Shown: one piece after another, positions 1 through 10,947 of the stretch
Layout of the letters: each line of letters opens with the position of its first letter
Numbering within the stretch: position 1 is the stretch's first letter
Assembly (NCBI GenBank): GCA_031763025.1
Contig: JASSKH010000010.1
Coordinates: forward strand, 8,387,427-8,451,426
Direction of reading: 5' to 3'
From: Macrocystis pyrifera
Taxonomy: Eukaryota; Sar; Phaeophyceae; Laminariales; Laminariaceae
DNA length: 64,000 nucleotides
Notes under the pieces: model-generated
What the model saw: only the letters and a program-made list of their open reading frames with translations
Database searches by the model: none
Told to the model about the DNA's origin: nothing
Position numbers and translations under genes: made by a program

Positions 1-148
1 CCTCGGATGCCTCTGTGGATCACGGCCGCGCAGCCAAGTGTTCTCGAGCAGACCCTCTACTACGATAACGGTGCGTGGGGGACCGCGTGCTACGATCGAG
101 GTAGCCTTTTTCTTGCTTTAAAAAAACTTCAGACGACCGGGTTTCTTG

Positions 149-252
149 ACCCTTTCAGGACCGCAGTCCCGATTTGGGGACCAACTGCTTACTGCATGAG
201 TGATTTGTCCCCAAAAAACGGGATTGCAGTACTGTCTGTCTGTCAAGGGTTG
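149..252. repeat. MITE-like family B, copy B1
   Basis: Short non-coding element with inverted ends. The outer ends read ACCCTTTCAGG and CAAGGGTT. Inside are inverted arms around GCAGTCCC..TTTGGGGAC and TTGTCCCCAAA..CGGGATTGC. The same design recurs at 6901, 6979, 10068, 36973 and 43335. There is no ORF, so a transposase would have to act in trans. Family assignment rests on comparison within this window. Confidence 0.65.
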
Positions 253-1524
253 CGCTAATATACATAGTCGGAAAACCAACATACGGTAGTATACGATGGA
301 TTTGGGATTCCTCATCCGGGTTGCATTTTTTTTTTCTTCTCAGAACTAGTTTTTCTGGTGAGAGGTATTAGAGCTCCTCCATTGAGTAGACTCAAAAGAG
401 TTTGGTTTCTGCCGCCCTTCTATCGGAGCACGCGTCGTTCGAACAGACATTCGGAGCCATCTCAGAATAGCGATATATTGAGATGATGGCTTCAGCGGTG
501 TCTGTGATCAATCTGGTACGGCTATATATCTGTGGGGTAGTGTACTAGATGATAGATTCGATCAAAGGCTCGCCGTTTTTGGTGCACCCGGATTTCGCTT
601 GTCGACCGATGTATGAACATATGGGTTTAGTGCCTGAAGTTCGAGCGAGTGACGACCCGTTAATGCTGTTTTCGTCGACGTTTAGGTGCTTCACCGCAAG
701 AGCGTGTGGCGACCCCGTTAATGCTGTCTGTGGACGGTTAGGTGCTTCACATATTTGTTTGGAAATTTGATGACATGCTCCTCATGTTCGACGCATGCCT
801 CCGCTGGTCGCCTACGTATTTCTCTCGTGCTTTGGCGTCTTTTGTCCTATGTTGTTTGCCTGCCTCTGTTGGGTTGCTCCTGCCGGCGACTCTCACGACA
901 CGGACGCATCTCACTGGGGTAACAGTTGTTCTCGTGTGCAGTGGCGCGGGTATCACGCCCGCCGTTTCAGTTGCCGAGAGGTGAGTTCATTTCGGGCACT
1001 CGTAGCAACAGCGACTCCTCTTGTGTTTTTCGATTACTGGCTGTAGTTATTTATTCGTACTGAGCACAATAATATCGTTGCATGTTTGTAAGCGCATTTG
1101 CCTGTCTGTACGCGTGTATGCGCCAAGTTTATCGTTTCTTCAATTGTTGGCATGCGGGCGTTCTTGTTCCTTCACTTATGAACGCCAAACGAGCGTTGCG
1201 TTGTGCTTGTACCCGCGTCTGTTTGTGTATATGCGCGAACTGAACGCTGTTTTGCTTACGTGCGCGAGGGAGGGGGGATCGTTCGTGTTTTCGGCAATAA
1301 GGAAACCCTCGGTCCATTAGGCGCCTTGCGCGTGTTAAACCTCGTTTATATGTGCTGAAAGTGGTGATAATTTGTTAAACGTGGTCATGGTCCGTTTTCC
1401 TGTTTACGGTTTGGGCTGTTTTATGCTCCCCCCCCACCCCATTCCTTAAGCCCCTACGTGTGAGTAACCATGCTCCGTTTAAGCACATTCTACGTTTTCG
1501 GGAACGCGCGCACTGCATACTTAC
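253..1524. other. No gene recognised
   Basis: Only short overlapping ORFs without recognisable motifs are present. This stretch should hold upstream introns or exons of the gene whose exons begin near 1545, but I could not identify FAD-domain or membrane exons here. Confidence 0.4.
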
Positions 1525-1544
1525 GTGTATCTGCGGTTCTCAAG

Positions 1545-1620
1545 GTTCGCCAAAAAGAAGAACGTCCACCTCCTCTGGCTGTCGCGTGAGGCCGGCATGG
1601 TCGCCATGTTCGAGAAACAG
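1545..1620 (+). CDS. Exon of NADPH oxidase/ferric reductase-like gene (nucleotide-binding start)
   Basis: Candidate internal exon. It follows a possible acceptor (ttctcaag) and ends at a good donor (CAG|gtatat at 1621). It encodes a segment with KNVHLLWLSRE followed by a short helix ending FEKQ. This matches the first strand of the NADPH-binding half of NOX/FRE flavocytochromes, where a V-h-L-x-W-x-x-R motif precedes a hydrophobic helix. Exons with the next landmarks follow in the right order (2186, 3276, 6690). The product would be a membrane flavocytochrome passing electrons from NADPH to oxygen or metal ions. The FAD and haem parts are not visible, so the gene probably begins left of the window. 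Identity is inferred from four short motifs. Confidence 0.5.
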
Positions 1621-2185
1621 GTATATAATATACACGGATTGCACGTTGTTCTTGTTCTTCGAAACGGCAGTTTCGCGCTCCAACTTATCCATCCGTCGGA
1701 CAGACCACAATCTTGTTCATCTGCGTCCTGATGACGTGTAGGACCTGTATGGTACAGTTACAGCCCAGGAAACATGTGATACATGACAGCAGATCTTGCA
1801 GCGTATCTAGTGAAGAGGTTCCACCCGGCAACATCAACCATAGAAGATACAGCAGTACAGATCAGGAATGTATCTGCTCCTCAACCATATTCAGATTTCA
1901 CTCAGGGGGGAAATCCGTGAATATATGTGCGACGCGTGAACGAGTCCGGTTGCTCGCTTCCGCGCAAAGTATGCAAAGCATCCCAAACATCGCACCACCG
2001 ACCCCAACACCCGGTGGAAAACGAACACCATCCTCAATTATTTTTCGCCGCGCGTTGCCGGGCGCTGGGCACAGTTGCACGGGGCGAAGGGCGCTGTCTA
2101 CGTTAGCACCGACGCCAACACGCGAAGGACGATTACCTCAAGCTTCCTTTCGTTTTCACCGCGCGTCGCCGCCTGTTGACCGCAG

Positions 2186-2551
2186 TTGCACCGGGTGAAG
2201 AGCACCGTCTACCTCACGGGAAAGCCTACCGCCAAGACGAAGAAAAGGATCATCGATCTCCTGGCGCCGTCCAGGGCGGAGGTGGTGGCGAAAAACGCTT
2301 ACTGCCCCTCCAGCAAGACAGCCTCGAGGGCATCCTCCGCCTCGGACCTGACCGTGCTCGAGGACGGTGCTCTGGCGGACACCGCCAGCTTTTTGGACTA
2401 CAGGGGGACCTTTAGGGACGACGAGGAGGGTAAGACGGAGCGAGCGACGGATGACGGACAGGACGAGTCGATCTTTGGGGAGTCTCTGCTGGGAGGGTCC
2501 TCGTTCCGAGGGAGCTCGTACGGAGGGAGGGACGGCGATCGCGACACTAAG
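2186..2551 (+). CDS. Exon of NOX/ferric reductase-like gene (YLTG strand plus acidic insert)
   Basis: Open segment of 122 codons between an acceptor (gttgaccgcag) and a donor (ACTAAG|gtgatc at 2552), phase 0 at both ends. It begins with a strand STVYLTGKP, the counterpart of the conserved Y-x-T-G strand of the NOX NADPH-binding domain. A lysine-rich helix and a long Ser/Gly/Asp-rich, probably disordered insert follow, as is common between this strand and the GRP motif in the family. If the donor is not used, the frame continues to a stop at 2578. About 113 bp upstream (2041-2100) lies a diverged copy of the acceptor and first codons, a possible decayed exon duplication. Confidence 0.5.
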
Positions 2552-3275
2552 GTGATCGAACGGGAATCGGAAGAGTAACTCATATGGGTTCGTATGCCAA
2601 CGCCGAAATGTGCACCAGGAATATAGATAAATGTAAATAGACACATAGATATATTCAGGTTTGTGTTTACTACTGTGCAGAGCTGAAGATGCACATCGCG
2701 CCAGGCACTTCCAGCACCACTGTACGTACCCGGTACCTGGTATGATATAGTACACTATTAGTATATATTATGTGTATACGTTTCAGTACCAACACGGCTT
2801 CTGGTGTACGAAAAGGTACGTGAGTATACAGCAATCGACACAAATAATTACACTGGAAACGCATAAAATACCGATAATGTGTTGGACACTTTCGCGGTAC
2901 TCACCTGGTGAAAGGATAGATTTTCAGTGCCAGCACGCAGCCGTTAAGTGGTGGAAACCCCTTGAAATGACTATCAGAGGAAACATCAGTACCTATGATG
3001 AGTTGAACTATCGAAAAAACCTGAGGCACGTGGAGAAAGAGTGCGGTTTCTTTTGTTTCAAGATCGTGTGTATTCGATTCTCTCGATGGTTCGCCATCGC
3101 GACCCACCGTCCGTTCGTTGGTGAACAGTAGTGCGGCCTATGCACCGTTTGCAATACAAGCTCGCAGATTTACGTCAGTAGTTTTTTCACATGTTTCAGA
3201 ATGGCGATACCTCACTCCCTGCAGCAACCATGATTGGCTTATGTGTCGCTTCGTGTACCTCTTATCGTTGTGCAG

Positions 3276-3494
3276 GTGACAGGTCACGGCAGACACCGAC
3301 GCCGCCCTTCGATGGGCCAGAACGGCCGTTCGCGCGGGCTGCACCCCGTCTCCCTCAACTTCGGCCGCCCGAAAATCGAAGATTTTATCGCGGAGACAAT
3401 CCAGGGGACGGCCGTTGTGGCCGAATGGGCCGGCCAGCAAGGACCGCTGCTGCCTGCAAACGAACCAAGGGCACCACCTACCAATCTGCGGCAG
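3276..3494 (+). CDS. Exon of NOX/ferric reductase-like gene (GRP motif)
   Basis: Segment of 73 codons, phase 0 to 0, bounded by tgtgcag at 3275 and CGGCAG|gtaaac at 3495. It contains SLNFGRPKIEDFI. In NOX and ferric reductases an F/Y-G-R-P-(N/D) motif follows the Y-x-T-G strand and precedes the C-terminal C-G-P/C-G-G motif. Phase agrees with the exon ending at 2551. The latter half (QQGPLLPANEPRAPP) is proline-rich and has no clear family counterpart. Base composition is GC-rich compared with the flanking introns, supporting coding. Confidence 0.5.
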
Positions 3495-4040
3495 GTAAAC
3501 ACGATTCCAACAGAACACGAGGGCAGGACAATGCGGGGGTGGGGGTACGGACGAATAGACCGACAATGGTTGCGAGCTACAATACGCGGCACTTCTTTCG
3601 GGTAAACTACGCTGCACCTCTGTTGGGGCTACTCGCGTAAAAATTCGACATCGTCATGCTTCGGAAGATGTGAATGGGGTCAATCGTTTGGTCGTTCGGG
3701 TTACTTGCCACCATGGGATACTTTTGAAACCGGCGCGACACGTTTCACTGCAAGGTGTCATATATTCGGGCAGAAAAAAATCGGACAATAGCTGCTGCCT
3801 TCCGATTTCGGTATTTGCGTGATATAGCCCGAACAAGAAATGGTTCGACGCATTCTTCCACCCTAAGTACGTCACGGCGGTCGCCTAGCAGAGAAGAGAG
3901 ATGATGATATCTGGTTGCACCTTCAAACAACCACACGGCCTTTTTACCCGGCCGTCTATCGGCGACCATCCTGCACATCTAAGGTCTGCAAGCTTCCTTT
4001 TGCCCCGCGCCGTACACTCTTATGTGCATCGGCCCCCCAG

Positions 4041-4130
4041 GTGATGTCCCGGCTCAACACGAACCAGCGCATCTCCAAGATGGACCTGATGAGTGCTGAT
4101 CTGTCCATCGTGGAAGCCAAGCCGTCTAAG
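4041..4130 (+). CDS. Candidate exon, helical segment
   Basis: Thirty codons in phase 0 between ccccccag at 4040 and TCTAAG|gtgcgc at 4131. The peptide (NQRISKMDLMSADLSIVEAK within it) looks amphipathic and helical. It lies in line and in phase with the upstream NOX-like exons, so it may be an insert between the GRP and CGG motifs. I do not recognise a domain in it. It could belong to a separate gene. Confidence 0.4.
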
Positions 4131-4428
4131 GTGCGCCTGATACGCCAGATGCGTTGCTTGACCAAACTAAGAATCCATTTTCCGCTGAATATTGCGTAAT
4201 GCGTCTTATTCATAACAAGTTTTTACTCCGCTGTTCGAGGGAGAACTTCTCGGTACTTCCAGTAGGAATGCCGGATACTTTTTGCGGTGCCGTCGAACAC
4301 ATAATGACAGGAGTTGTAACGCATGAAAATAGTGCTGCGGTATATTATCCCCTCCGTTGCTTTTTAGAATCGTTGCTATTCTCCATTGAAATTTAGACGC
4401 ACTCGGCGGCGAAGCACGACGCGAGTAG

Positions 4429-4523
<95 letters not shown>
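4429..4523. repeat. (GA)n microsatellite
   Basis: About 95 bp of almost pure GA dinucleotide with a single interruption near 4452. It lies in the presumed intron between exons at 4130 and 4895. Confidence 0.95.
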
Positions 4524-4524
<1 letters not shown>

Positions 4525-4894
4525 GGTACTATATTGTGCAAGGCGGGTAGTAGGTGGAATATACCCCACGCGTCCGGGAAGCATGCACCTTTTCTTTTTG
4601 GTGTCGGAAACTCATCTCGAGCAGCAAAGCAAGGTAAGAAAAGTGGCAAAAGGGATGACGTCGGGTTGGCTCCCAACAGGTTCACACGTCGGGAAAAAAA
4701 ACAGGCCTTTACTCCGCATTTACAGTATATGTTTCCGGGCGGATAGATTCGTGGTATTGTGGGATCTGCAGCAGCTCATCCATGCTGCCAGATAAGGGAG
4801 TAACATAGTCTGCATGATCTACAGCAGTGGCACATATTTCCTCTGGGTTGGCTCTGTGCCTTGCAAATCCTTGCGTAACGCCTTCTCGCCGCAG

Positions 4895-4985
4895 GTTAGT
4901 TAGCATATTGATGACAGAATATACCATAGGGGCTATTCAGAACATGATCTTCCAGCTAGAACATGACTTGTCCGACTTGCGAAAG
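4895..4985 (+). CDS. Candidate exon, coiled-coil-like segment
   Basis: Bounded by ccttctcgccgcag and CGAAAG|gtttgg. The open frame needs one leading base and then gives 30 codons containing NMIFQLEHDLSDLRK, a likely helix. Its entry phase does not match the phase-0 exit of the exon at 4041-4130. Either an intermediate exon exists, a boundary differs, or this is another gene. Function not recognised. Confidence 0.35.
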
Positions 4986-5208
4986 GTTTGGGCCTCCGCT
5001 GGTCGACGCGTCACCTCACCTACACACTGCCTAGACGCGTTCCCCGGCGGGGAGATTACACCACCTTCACCATGTTTCAATGAATAGGCTCTCGACTCGG
5101 AGAGCTCCGCACCTCATCCACAAAAACAGCTATTTCAGCACATCTGATACGCACACGCTTGTTAACCCGCGACGATGCACTTCGGTCCCGTTTTGGGAAA
5201 AAAAAAAA

Positions 5209-5578
5209 TAGTACGGGGGTCCATAGTAAATAGGACCTACGAGCCATCCCACAGTAGGGATGCACCTGACGTTCCTGAGTCCCTCACATTAGGAACTCAA
5301 TATCTCACCCGATTCAATACTTGGAAGAAATTCGTTTGGGCCATCCGACCGGCACTTGTATGCGCTAGTCCTAAAACGAATATACGAGTATTTTTTTTCA
5401 TCCTACTGTAACTGCTAGTTCCTCACTTAAGGAACTCAATTAGCCAGGAACCTTTCGCCCAAAACGTGCAACCCCTACCGTGGGGTGACCCCTACGGTAC
5501 CTGAAATGGAAAATCTTTATATATATCACTATTTTTACTAACAATATGTGGTCCTATTTACTATGGTCCCCCGTAATA
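5209..5578. repeat. MITE-like family A, copy A1 (interrupted)
   Basis: Left half (tacgggggtccatagtaaa, 5211 on) and right half (ending ctatggtcccccgta) match the family A terminal inverted repeats, but about 250 bp of unrelated sequence separates them. The insertion contains a diverged direct repeat around ggaactcaat. Confidence 0.7.
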
Positions 5579-6689
5579 CTAAAAACAAACGAGCGGTTTG
5601 TGCTTCAAACGGGACTGTAGTTCTAAACACGCTAACCCCTTTCAGGACGGCACTTACTCCCTTTCCGGTACAAAAATGACTCGGAACTACTATACCAGGT
5701 ACTACACACAGGTTTGGTTTGTTTCTGTACAAGTGCACTCGTGAAAGGGGCTATATAAGGGGACGGTGGCTCATTCAGGAATGCGTCGTCGAGTAGACGG
5801 TCTGTCAGCACATTCAAACGGCGTGGAAATAGAGGAAGGGATTCGCAACCAAGACCCGTGTTACGAAGTTGGAGAATGCCTGGTGCTTATAAACAATTAC
5901 CTAGAGGTATTTTAGCCCTGTATTGCCCTTAGTACATGTAGCACTTCGAAGAAAACGAATACTTCGATTGCCGGAACGAGTAAGATTTTCTGAAAGTAGG
6001 AAAAATTCTTGCACCAAAAAGTATCGATACACTTTGAAGAAAAAGCGCAGAACGCAACCCCTTCGCAAAAAAGGGACCCAGCATGGACCAACTTCCCTAT
6101 ATGTTATATTAATAGTGGAAGTTTTTCTGCAGCGGTAGAGGCGTTTTACGTTAGAGGTCCAACCTAAATGTTCTGAGGATCCCATGTCCCCCCAAGGTAT
6201 AGCGAGGAGTTGAACGGGGACAAACATACAAATAAGAGTGATGATGCTACGCGCATCTCGTACGTGTACGGTACACGTTGTGCCGACCAATGTAGAGCAC
6301 AACAAGTTACCTAGTCATCTCTCAACTGGCTCCCGGCAATGACGATATGGTAGCTCAGAGAGGTTTTACCCAAATGTGATACCCCTATGGTAGAATGCCT
6401 CCTTCGTAGTAGGTGTCCTCTTCCGTGCTCTGACGTGTCCCACGATGTCAGACTGGCTACTGTGTCGTACCGTCCCCGGTCGCCTCTCGCTACAAACCTA
6501 CGCATTTCCCAATAAAAACTGTTTCAATGCCATCCGACAACGTGTAGCATGAGTTCATCGTTGACTGCTCATATCATAACGACTCTTGAGAGAAAGAAAC
6601 CACGAAAATAAAAGAGCCCTCATATGCACACAGTCCAACTCCCCTGCCTGTTTTGCCGCTTCTTTCTGATGTTTGGGTTGTTGTCGCAG
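5579..6689. other. No gene recognised
   Basis: Short ORFs only. Presumed intron or intergenic sequence before the exon at 6690. Confidence 0.4.
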
Positions 6690-6862
6690 TCTTCTTCTAT
6701 ATCAGGCGCCACGGGGTTTGCAGCAGGAGGAGGCGGAGGAGGCGTGGGAGGGAAGACGACGCCATGCCCAGTCGAAAAGGGGACGTGGCTGGTTCTCTAC
6801 TGCGGTGGCAACGCAACGATCGAGCAGGTCAAAACCATGTGTGAACGGCATATCTATTACGG
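6690..6862 (+). CDS. Exon of NOX/ferric reductase-like gene (CGG motif)
   Basis: Starts after ttgttgtcgcag at 6689 in phase 0 and can end at a donor (ACGG|gtacct at 6863). After a glycine-rich stretch it encodes GTWLVLYCGGNATIEQVK followed by a Cys-Glu-Arg helix. A hydrophobic strand ending in Y-C-G-G or F-C-G-P, then a short helix, is the final landmark of the NADPH-binding domain of NOX/FRE proteins. The usual closing aromatic motif (F-x-W/F) should be on a further exon, which I could not find. Placing it in the same gene as the exons at 1545-3494 is inference from order and strand. Confidence 0.45.
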
Positions 6863-6900
6863 GTACCTAGGGATTGTAGGATGCAGTGGGCGCGCGCAGT

Positions 6901-6977
6901 TAACCCTTTCGAAACCGCAGTCCGGTCTTGGGGACAAAACCACTGCAAACCTCGAGTATAGCAGTATTTTGTCCCCT
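6901..6977. repeat. MITE-like family B, copy B2 (right end lost)
   Basis: Begins taaccctttc, contains accgcagtccgg..ttggggacaaa and the facing ttttgtcccc, then runs directly into copy B3. Confidence 0.55.
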
Positions 6978-6978
6978 T

Positions 6979-7084
6979 AACCCTTTTAGTACCTCGGTAC
7001 CGTTTTGGGGACAAATCACTTGGAATTAGACTGGTTTGTCCCCAAATCGGGACTGCGCTACTAAACTGCAGCCCTAAAAGGGTT
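6979..7084. repeat. MITE-like family B, copy B3 (complete)
   Basis: Best-preserved copy, 106 bp. Ends AACCCTTTTAG and CTAAAAGGGTT are perfect inverted repeats. Inner arms around GTTTTGGGGACAAA and TTTGTCCCCAAA face each other, so the single strand could form a two-level hairpin. Confidence 0.75.
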
Positions 7085-7563
7085 GAAAAACATTCTTGAG
7101 AAAAATCGGCTCAGATCGGCACGAACCATAGGAAATTGGGCTAGAAACACGTTTCAGCAGTAGTGGAACCACTAAATCCCATATATATCAAGATCGGGAA
7201 AAAAAACACTTTGAGCCTGGACGCCCAATTGAGGTGTCTTGACACCGTGGGCGCCCAACTGATTGTACAGCAGTAGATAACAATGATATGATGTGTAATA
7301 TACGGCATGCGTGGCATATATATACGGAAGCGTTGCGGTATACCCCAAGTATCGAACGCAGGATATATGAGTCCTTGTTATTTCGGTTATACAGCAGTAT
7401 AGGCAAAAACAAATAAACAGAAGAAGCTGTGAACTCGAGTTCCATAAACTTTATTGCACTGTACCACCGCATATAGACATTAATGTAAGACTAAGAACCT
7501 AGGGGATAATATAACAGGAGAACCAAAGCACAGCACAAAAACCAAGCACAAAAAAAAAAAAAA
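7085..7563. other. No gene recognised
   Basis: AT-rich sequence with short ORFs and an A-rich tract just before the next MITE-like element. Confidence 0.4.
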
Positions 7564-7788
7564 TATTACGGGGGTTCATAGTTAATAGGGCCTATGGTAT
7601 ACATAAAAACCTATTTGTTGACCTATTTTACTAACAATGTTTGGTCATGACAAAAAACACCCTCCAGGTACATACGAGTAGCATAGCCGGGTTCTACCTA
7701 ATACGGGGGAACATGGTAAACAGGAAAATATAAAGGCTTTCGTCTTTACCGTAGGTCCTATTTACTATGTATGCCCTCCCGCAATACT
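7564..7788. repeat. MITE-like family A, copy A2 (composite)
   Basis: A left-half copy (tattacgggggttcatagtt) is followed, after about 60 bp, by a second near-complete unit starting taatacggggg and ending ccctcccgcaatac. Looks like two truncated copies in tandem. Confidence 0.6.
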
Positions 7789-8811
7789 AAATAGTCGGTA
7801 CCTTGCTATTTTTTTATCCTCCAGCGGATTGGTAAAAATAAAGCTTAAGCTCACCACACTTCCACGTTCCCAATTTCGTGTCGTGTGTCAATTCAGCCCA
7901 GTTGGGCACGTTGACCCGACCTGACCCCCGAGAGGAGCAGGGGCCGGGTAGTGTGGGACTTGCGGGAGCTCACCCACTAACAAAAACCAAGGCTATGAGG
8001 CCTTCCCGCCCGACCCGGACCAGTTACGGTCCACCCTAACCGTTGGGGCGTTGGTCCTACTCTGTACCTTGTCTGCCCCCTCGGTCCTGATTTCGCCAAC
8101 TATCATGTCTTACACTTGGAGAGGAAGCATCAGCCAACCACCACAGAGTACAACAGCAGTAAGTAGATATACCTGGTACCTCACTTGACAATTTAGAAAT
8201 TGAAAAATGTCATTGTCGCTCTCTAAATAACGGTTGGCCTGTTTGCACACGAAGAGCGAGAGGCGAAATGAGTCGGAGGGTTAAGTTTTCAACCATGACA
8301 GATGATGGAGGGGAAATTAGAAAAAATCGATCATTAGCTCGTGGTGCGTGGGCTGAGTTATGTTATCAATAGTCGCTAGTAGTTATTAATAGCATGCCAA
8401 CGCTTCCGAAAGAATAGCGGCAGCACAGCTGCTTTGTCAAAGATAGCTTGGTAGGATATAACCGTTTAGCGTCAATGCGCATCTCGCACCATACATATAC
8501 CAGGTATACTTGACACGCCACTCTGCCTCTTTGGTCCAACGAAATTCTTCTTCGGTTCGTAAAACATTTTTTCGCCACTCTACGTAACGTTTTCGGCCTC
8601 TTTATCTGTTTATCTGTTTGTATCATATACTTCGCAGGAAGGCAATATTAATAGAACCGCCGCCGAAATTGAGTATATAGATGCAAGGAAGAAGAATAAA
8701 TTGGATGAGATTAATGGTATTTATTTGAAGAAAACTGTCACCTCTTCCCGTTCTGAATGAAAGGTGCCCCCCCGCACATTGTCAGAAGGGCAAATAAAAA
8801 ATATTACGGGG
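7789..8811. other. No gene recognised
   Basis: No supported ORF, RNA or repeat. The minus ORF at 8366-8626 has no recognisable motif and unconvincing composition. Confidence 0.4.
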
Positions 8812-8911
8812 GTCCATAGTTAACGGGACCAAATTTTGTTAGTAAAAATAGGCAACTATATAGGTTTTTATGCACACCATAGGTCCTGTTAACTATGGAC
8901 CCCCGTAAATA
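8812..8911. repeat. MITE-like family A, copy A3 (complete)
   Basis: A 100-bp element with nearly perfect inverted ends: tacgggggtccatagttaac on the left and gttaactatggacccccgta on the right. The core contains ttgttagtaaaaatag and aggtttttatgcacacc, shared with the other copies. Good reference copy for the family. Confidence 0.85.
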
Positions 8912-9246
8912 GTAGACCCGACTACTTGTACACTGACTGGTACAGCAGTATTAAAATAATGTTGACGTATATAATACGACTATTAATAGTTAGTTCGACC
9001 CGAAATGCTTATCATGAATATGGGCATACAAACGTGGCACGAGCACTCTGCTGCTGTAATCTAAACTTGATTTGTCGACATCAAGGTCGGAGCAGCACAA
9101 GCACCAACTATCCTACAACGCTTCCGTGGAGAGGCCGGGTAGTAAGTAGGGACCATGGTTCAGGTGATAGCGGTTTCAGGGTTTGGGTGCTGACCCTAGG
9201 GATGGGGGCTAAAATTCTTTAGTGCCCTTAGTCCACCAGAAGCCGG

Positions 9247-9594
9247 CATCCCCGGTGGCTTGGTAGGTGGTCCGCGAGCCTACCAAGATCAATTTCGTGA
9301 GTTCGAGTCTCACCGAGTGCATGCTCATGGGGACTTTGTCTTGCATAAAATTGATTCGCGGAAAGAGCGAGAGCGTGAATTAGCTGTACATTCGATGAAA
9401 ATCGACGAGCAGTGGGAATGCTGAACCCTATGCGCGATAAAAACTAAAGGCACGTACCGGGGGGGAGAAGGGACGACACCTGTGACCACGGCTTGTCCAG
9501 AAGATCGTCGAGGGTAAAACCTCCTACGAGTGGGCTGGAAAGTAAGAGTGATGATTAAAAAAAAAAAATAGTAAAAAAATAAAAAAGTAAAAAA
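9247..9594 (+). mobile_element. tRNA-derived SINE, copy S1
   Basis: Head of about 75 bp with an A-box-like D arm (TGGCTTGGTAGGTGG) and a B-box (GAGTTCGAGTCTCAC), as in RNA polymerase III promoters of tRNA genes. A body of about 230 bp follows with no ORF (landmarks: cgatgaaaatcgacgagcag, cacgtaccggggggga, cttgtccagaagatcgtcga). The tail is A-rich after gtgatgatta. Nine further full or partial copies occur on both strands in this window. Such elements depend on LINE enzymes for copying. Exact ends are approximate because target duplications were not clear. Confidence 0.85.
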
Positions 9595-9838
9595 TGAGCC
9601 GCATGACTCACAAAACGGGAATAATACGAGGGAGGAAAAAGGCACGCTCCAAGCTGATGAACACAACAATCCCATGCCGTGAGATACAGCAGCAGCAGTA
9701 GTGGTGTACATGAAACGAATGTCACTCTGTTACTCTACGAAAAATCCAATGGCATTGATTTGATGTTTTTTGGACTGCAGTAAGTCCCGTTTTGGTTACA
9801 CACCCCCCGCAATTTCAAAACGTGATGAACAAAATTCC

Positions 9839-9966
9839 TACTACGGGGGACCATACATAGTAAATAGGACCAAATATTGTTGGTAAAAAAGGGTAAATAT
9901 GTACCAGGTAGGTTTTTATTTATACCCATAGATATGTCGTATTATTTATGGACCCCCCGAAAATAG
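9839..9966. repeat. MITE-like family A, copy A4
   Basis: Ends tacgggggaccata and tatggaccccccg. Compared with copy A3 the core holds an extra gtaccag before ggtttttat. Confidence 0.7.
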
Positions 9967-10067
9967 CCGTTTTGATAGATACAAGTAGTAGCAGTACATG
10001 AAACGGATGTTAACTGCTGTAGAAATCCCAATGGGATTGGGTTTCGATTTTTATATATTTTAGCACT

Positions 10068-10172
10068 GCAGTCCTGTCCCGTTTGGAGTACAAACCACTC
10101 GATTTCTAAGTAATTTATCCCCAAAATTTTCCAATAATGAAGTAGTTTGTACTCCAAAACGGGACCGACTGC
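10068..10172. repeat. Family B-like inverted repeat, copy B4
   Basis: Left arm 10068-10095 and right arm 10145-10172 are about 28 bp each and nearly perfect inverted repeats (GCAGTC..GTCCCGTTT.GGAGTACAAAC). Related to family B, but with GGAGTACAAAC instead of GGGGACAAAC. Confidence 0.7.
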
Positions 10173-10947
10173 AGTCTTGATTGACAGCCCTAGAAGGTGT
10201 TTTTAGGAGTCGATCCCGTCAGTCATGATCTGCCTGTCTGTGTTCAAACCCAGTGCTACTCCTATTTAATACCTCTATCGCAACATGCGTACGCCTGCTA
10301 TTACGAGGGAGTACAATCCCTGTTTGATATGTTTCGTTTTCGTTCCTAGGTTTTTGTTTGCTGTGCTGCCTTGGTACTTACTCCCTGTCATGTTGATGGT
10401 ACCCGCTCCCCCCCCCCCCCTCCCTCCGGTATCCTGCCATCCCGCGTCGACTGCCTCACCTTAATGTAAATATATTTATGTGGCCCTTTTTTAGTCTTGC
10501 TTTTAATCCGCGTTTTGTTCAGAAAAATGTTGCCCCCCCTTGGTCCGTCTGTCTCTGTCCTCTTTCTATGTCGGCTGTGTGGCCTTTGACTCATCAAAAA
10601 TCGGACCGCTTTTGTTTTTGGTTTGTCTGTGGTGCTTCTTGTCTTCTTGCCTTCCGTCTGGCCTCCTTGTGACGTCCTTATTTATGTCGACCCATTCAGT
10701 CAGCTGGACATATCATAGGACTGGTCGTACCACCAAACAGCAATATCGTCCTCGTGACTCGGCGTGCGCCCTGAGCGTATGTTTCCTTCGATTTTCTTTC
10801 TTTTGTTTTTTTTTTTTCCTTTTATTCGATTATGATTCTTCTTTCTGTTCCATGTTCGTGGCCTACTGTTTTATTCTTCTTTCTCTGTTTTTCGAGAGTA
10901 CTGGTGTTGTTTGGTTACAAATGGTACGGGATGGTATACTACAGCTG
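10173..10947. other. No gene recognised
   Basis: T- and C-rich sequence with a C run near 10409 and T runs near 10810. The ORF at 10540-11004 is a composition artefact. Confidence 0.4.

Noticed and set aside
4206-4685. ORFs with long Ser-Leu repeats
   Set aside because: Translation of the (GA)n microsatellite; no start context or domain.
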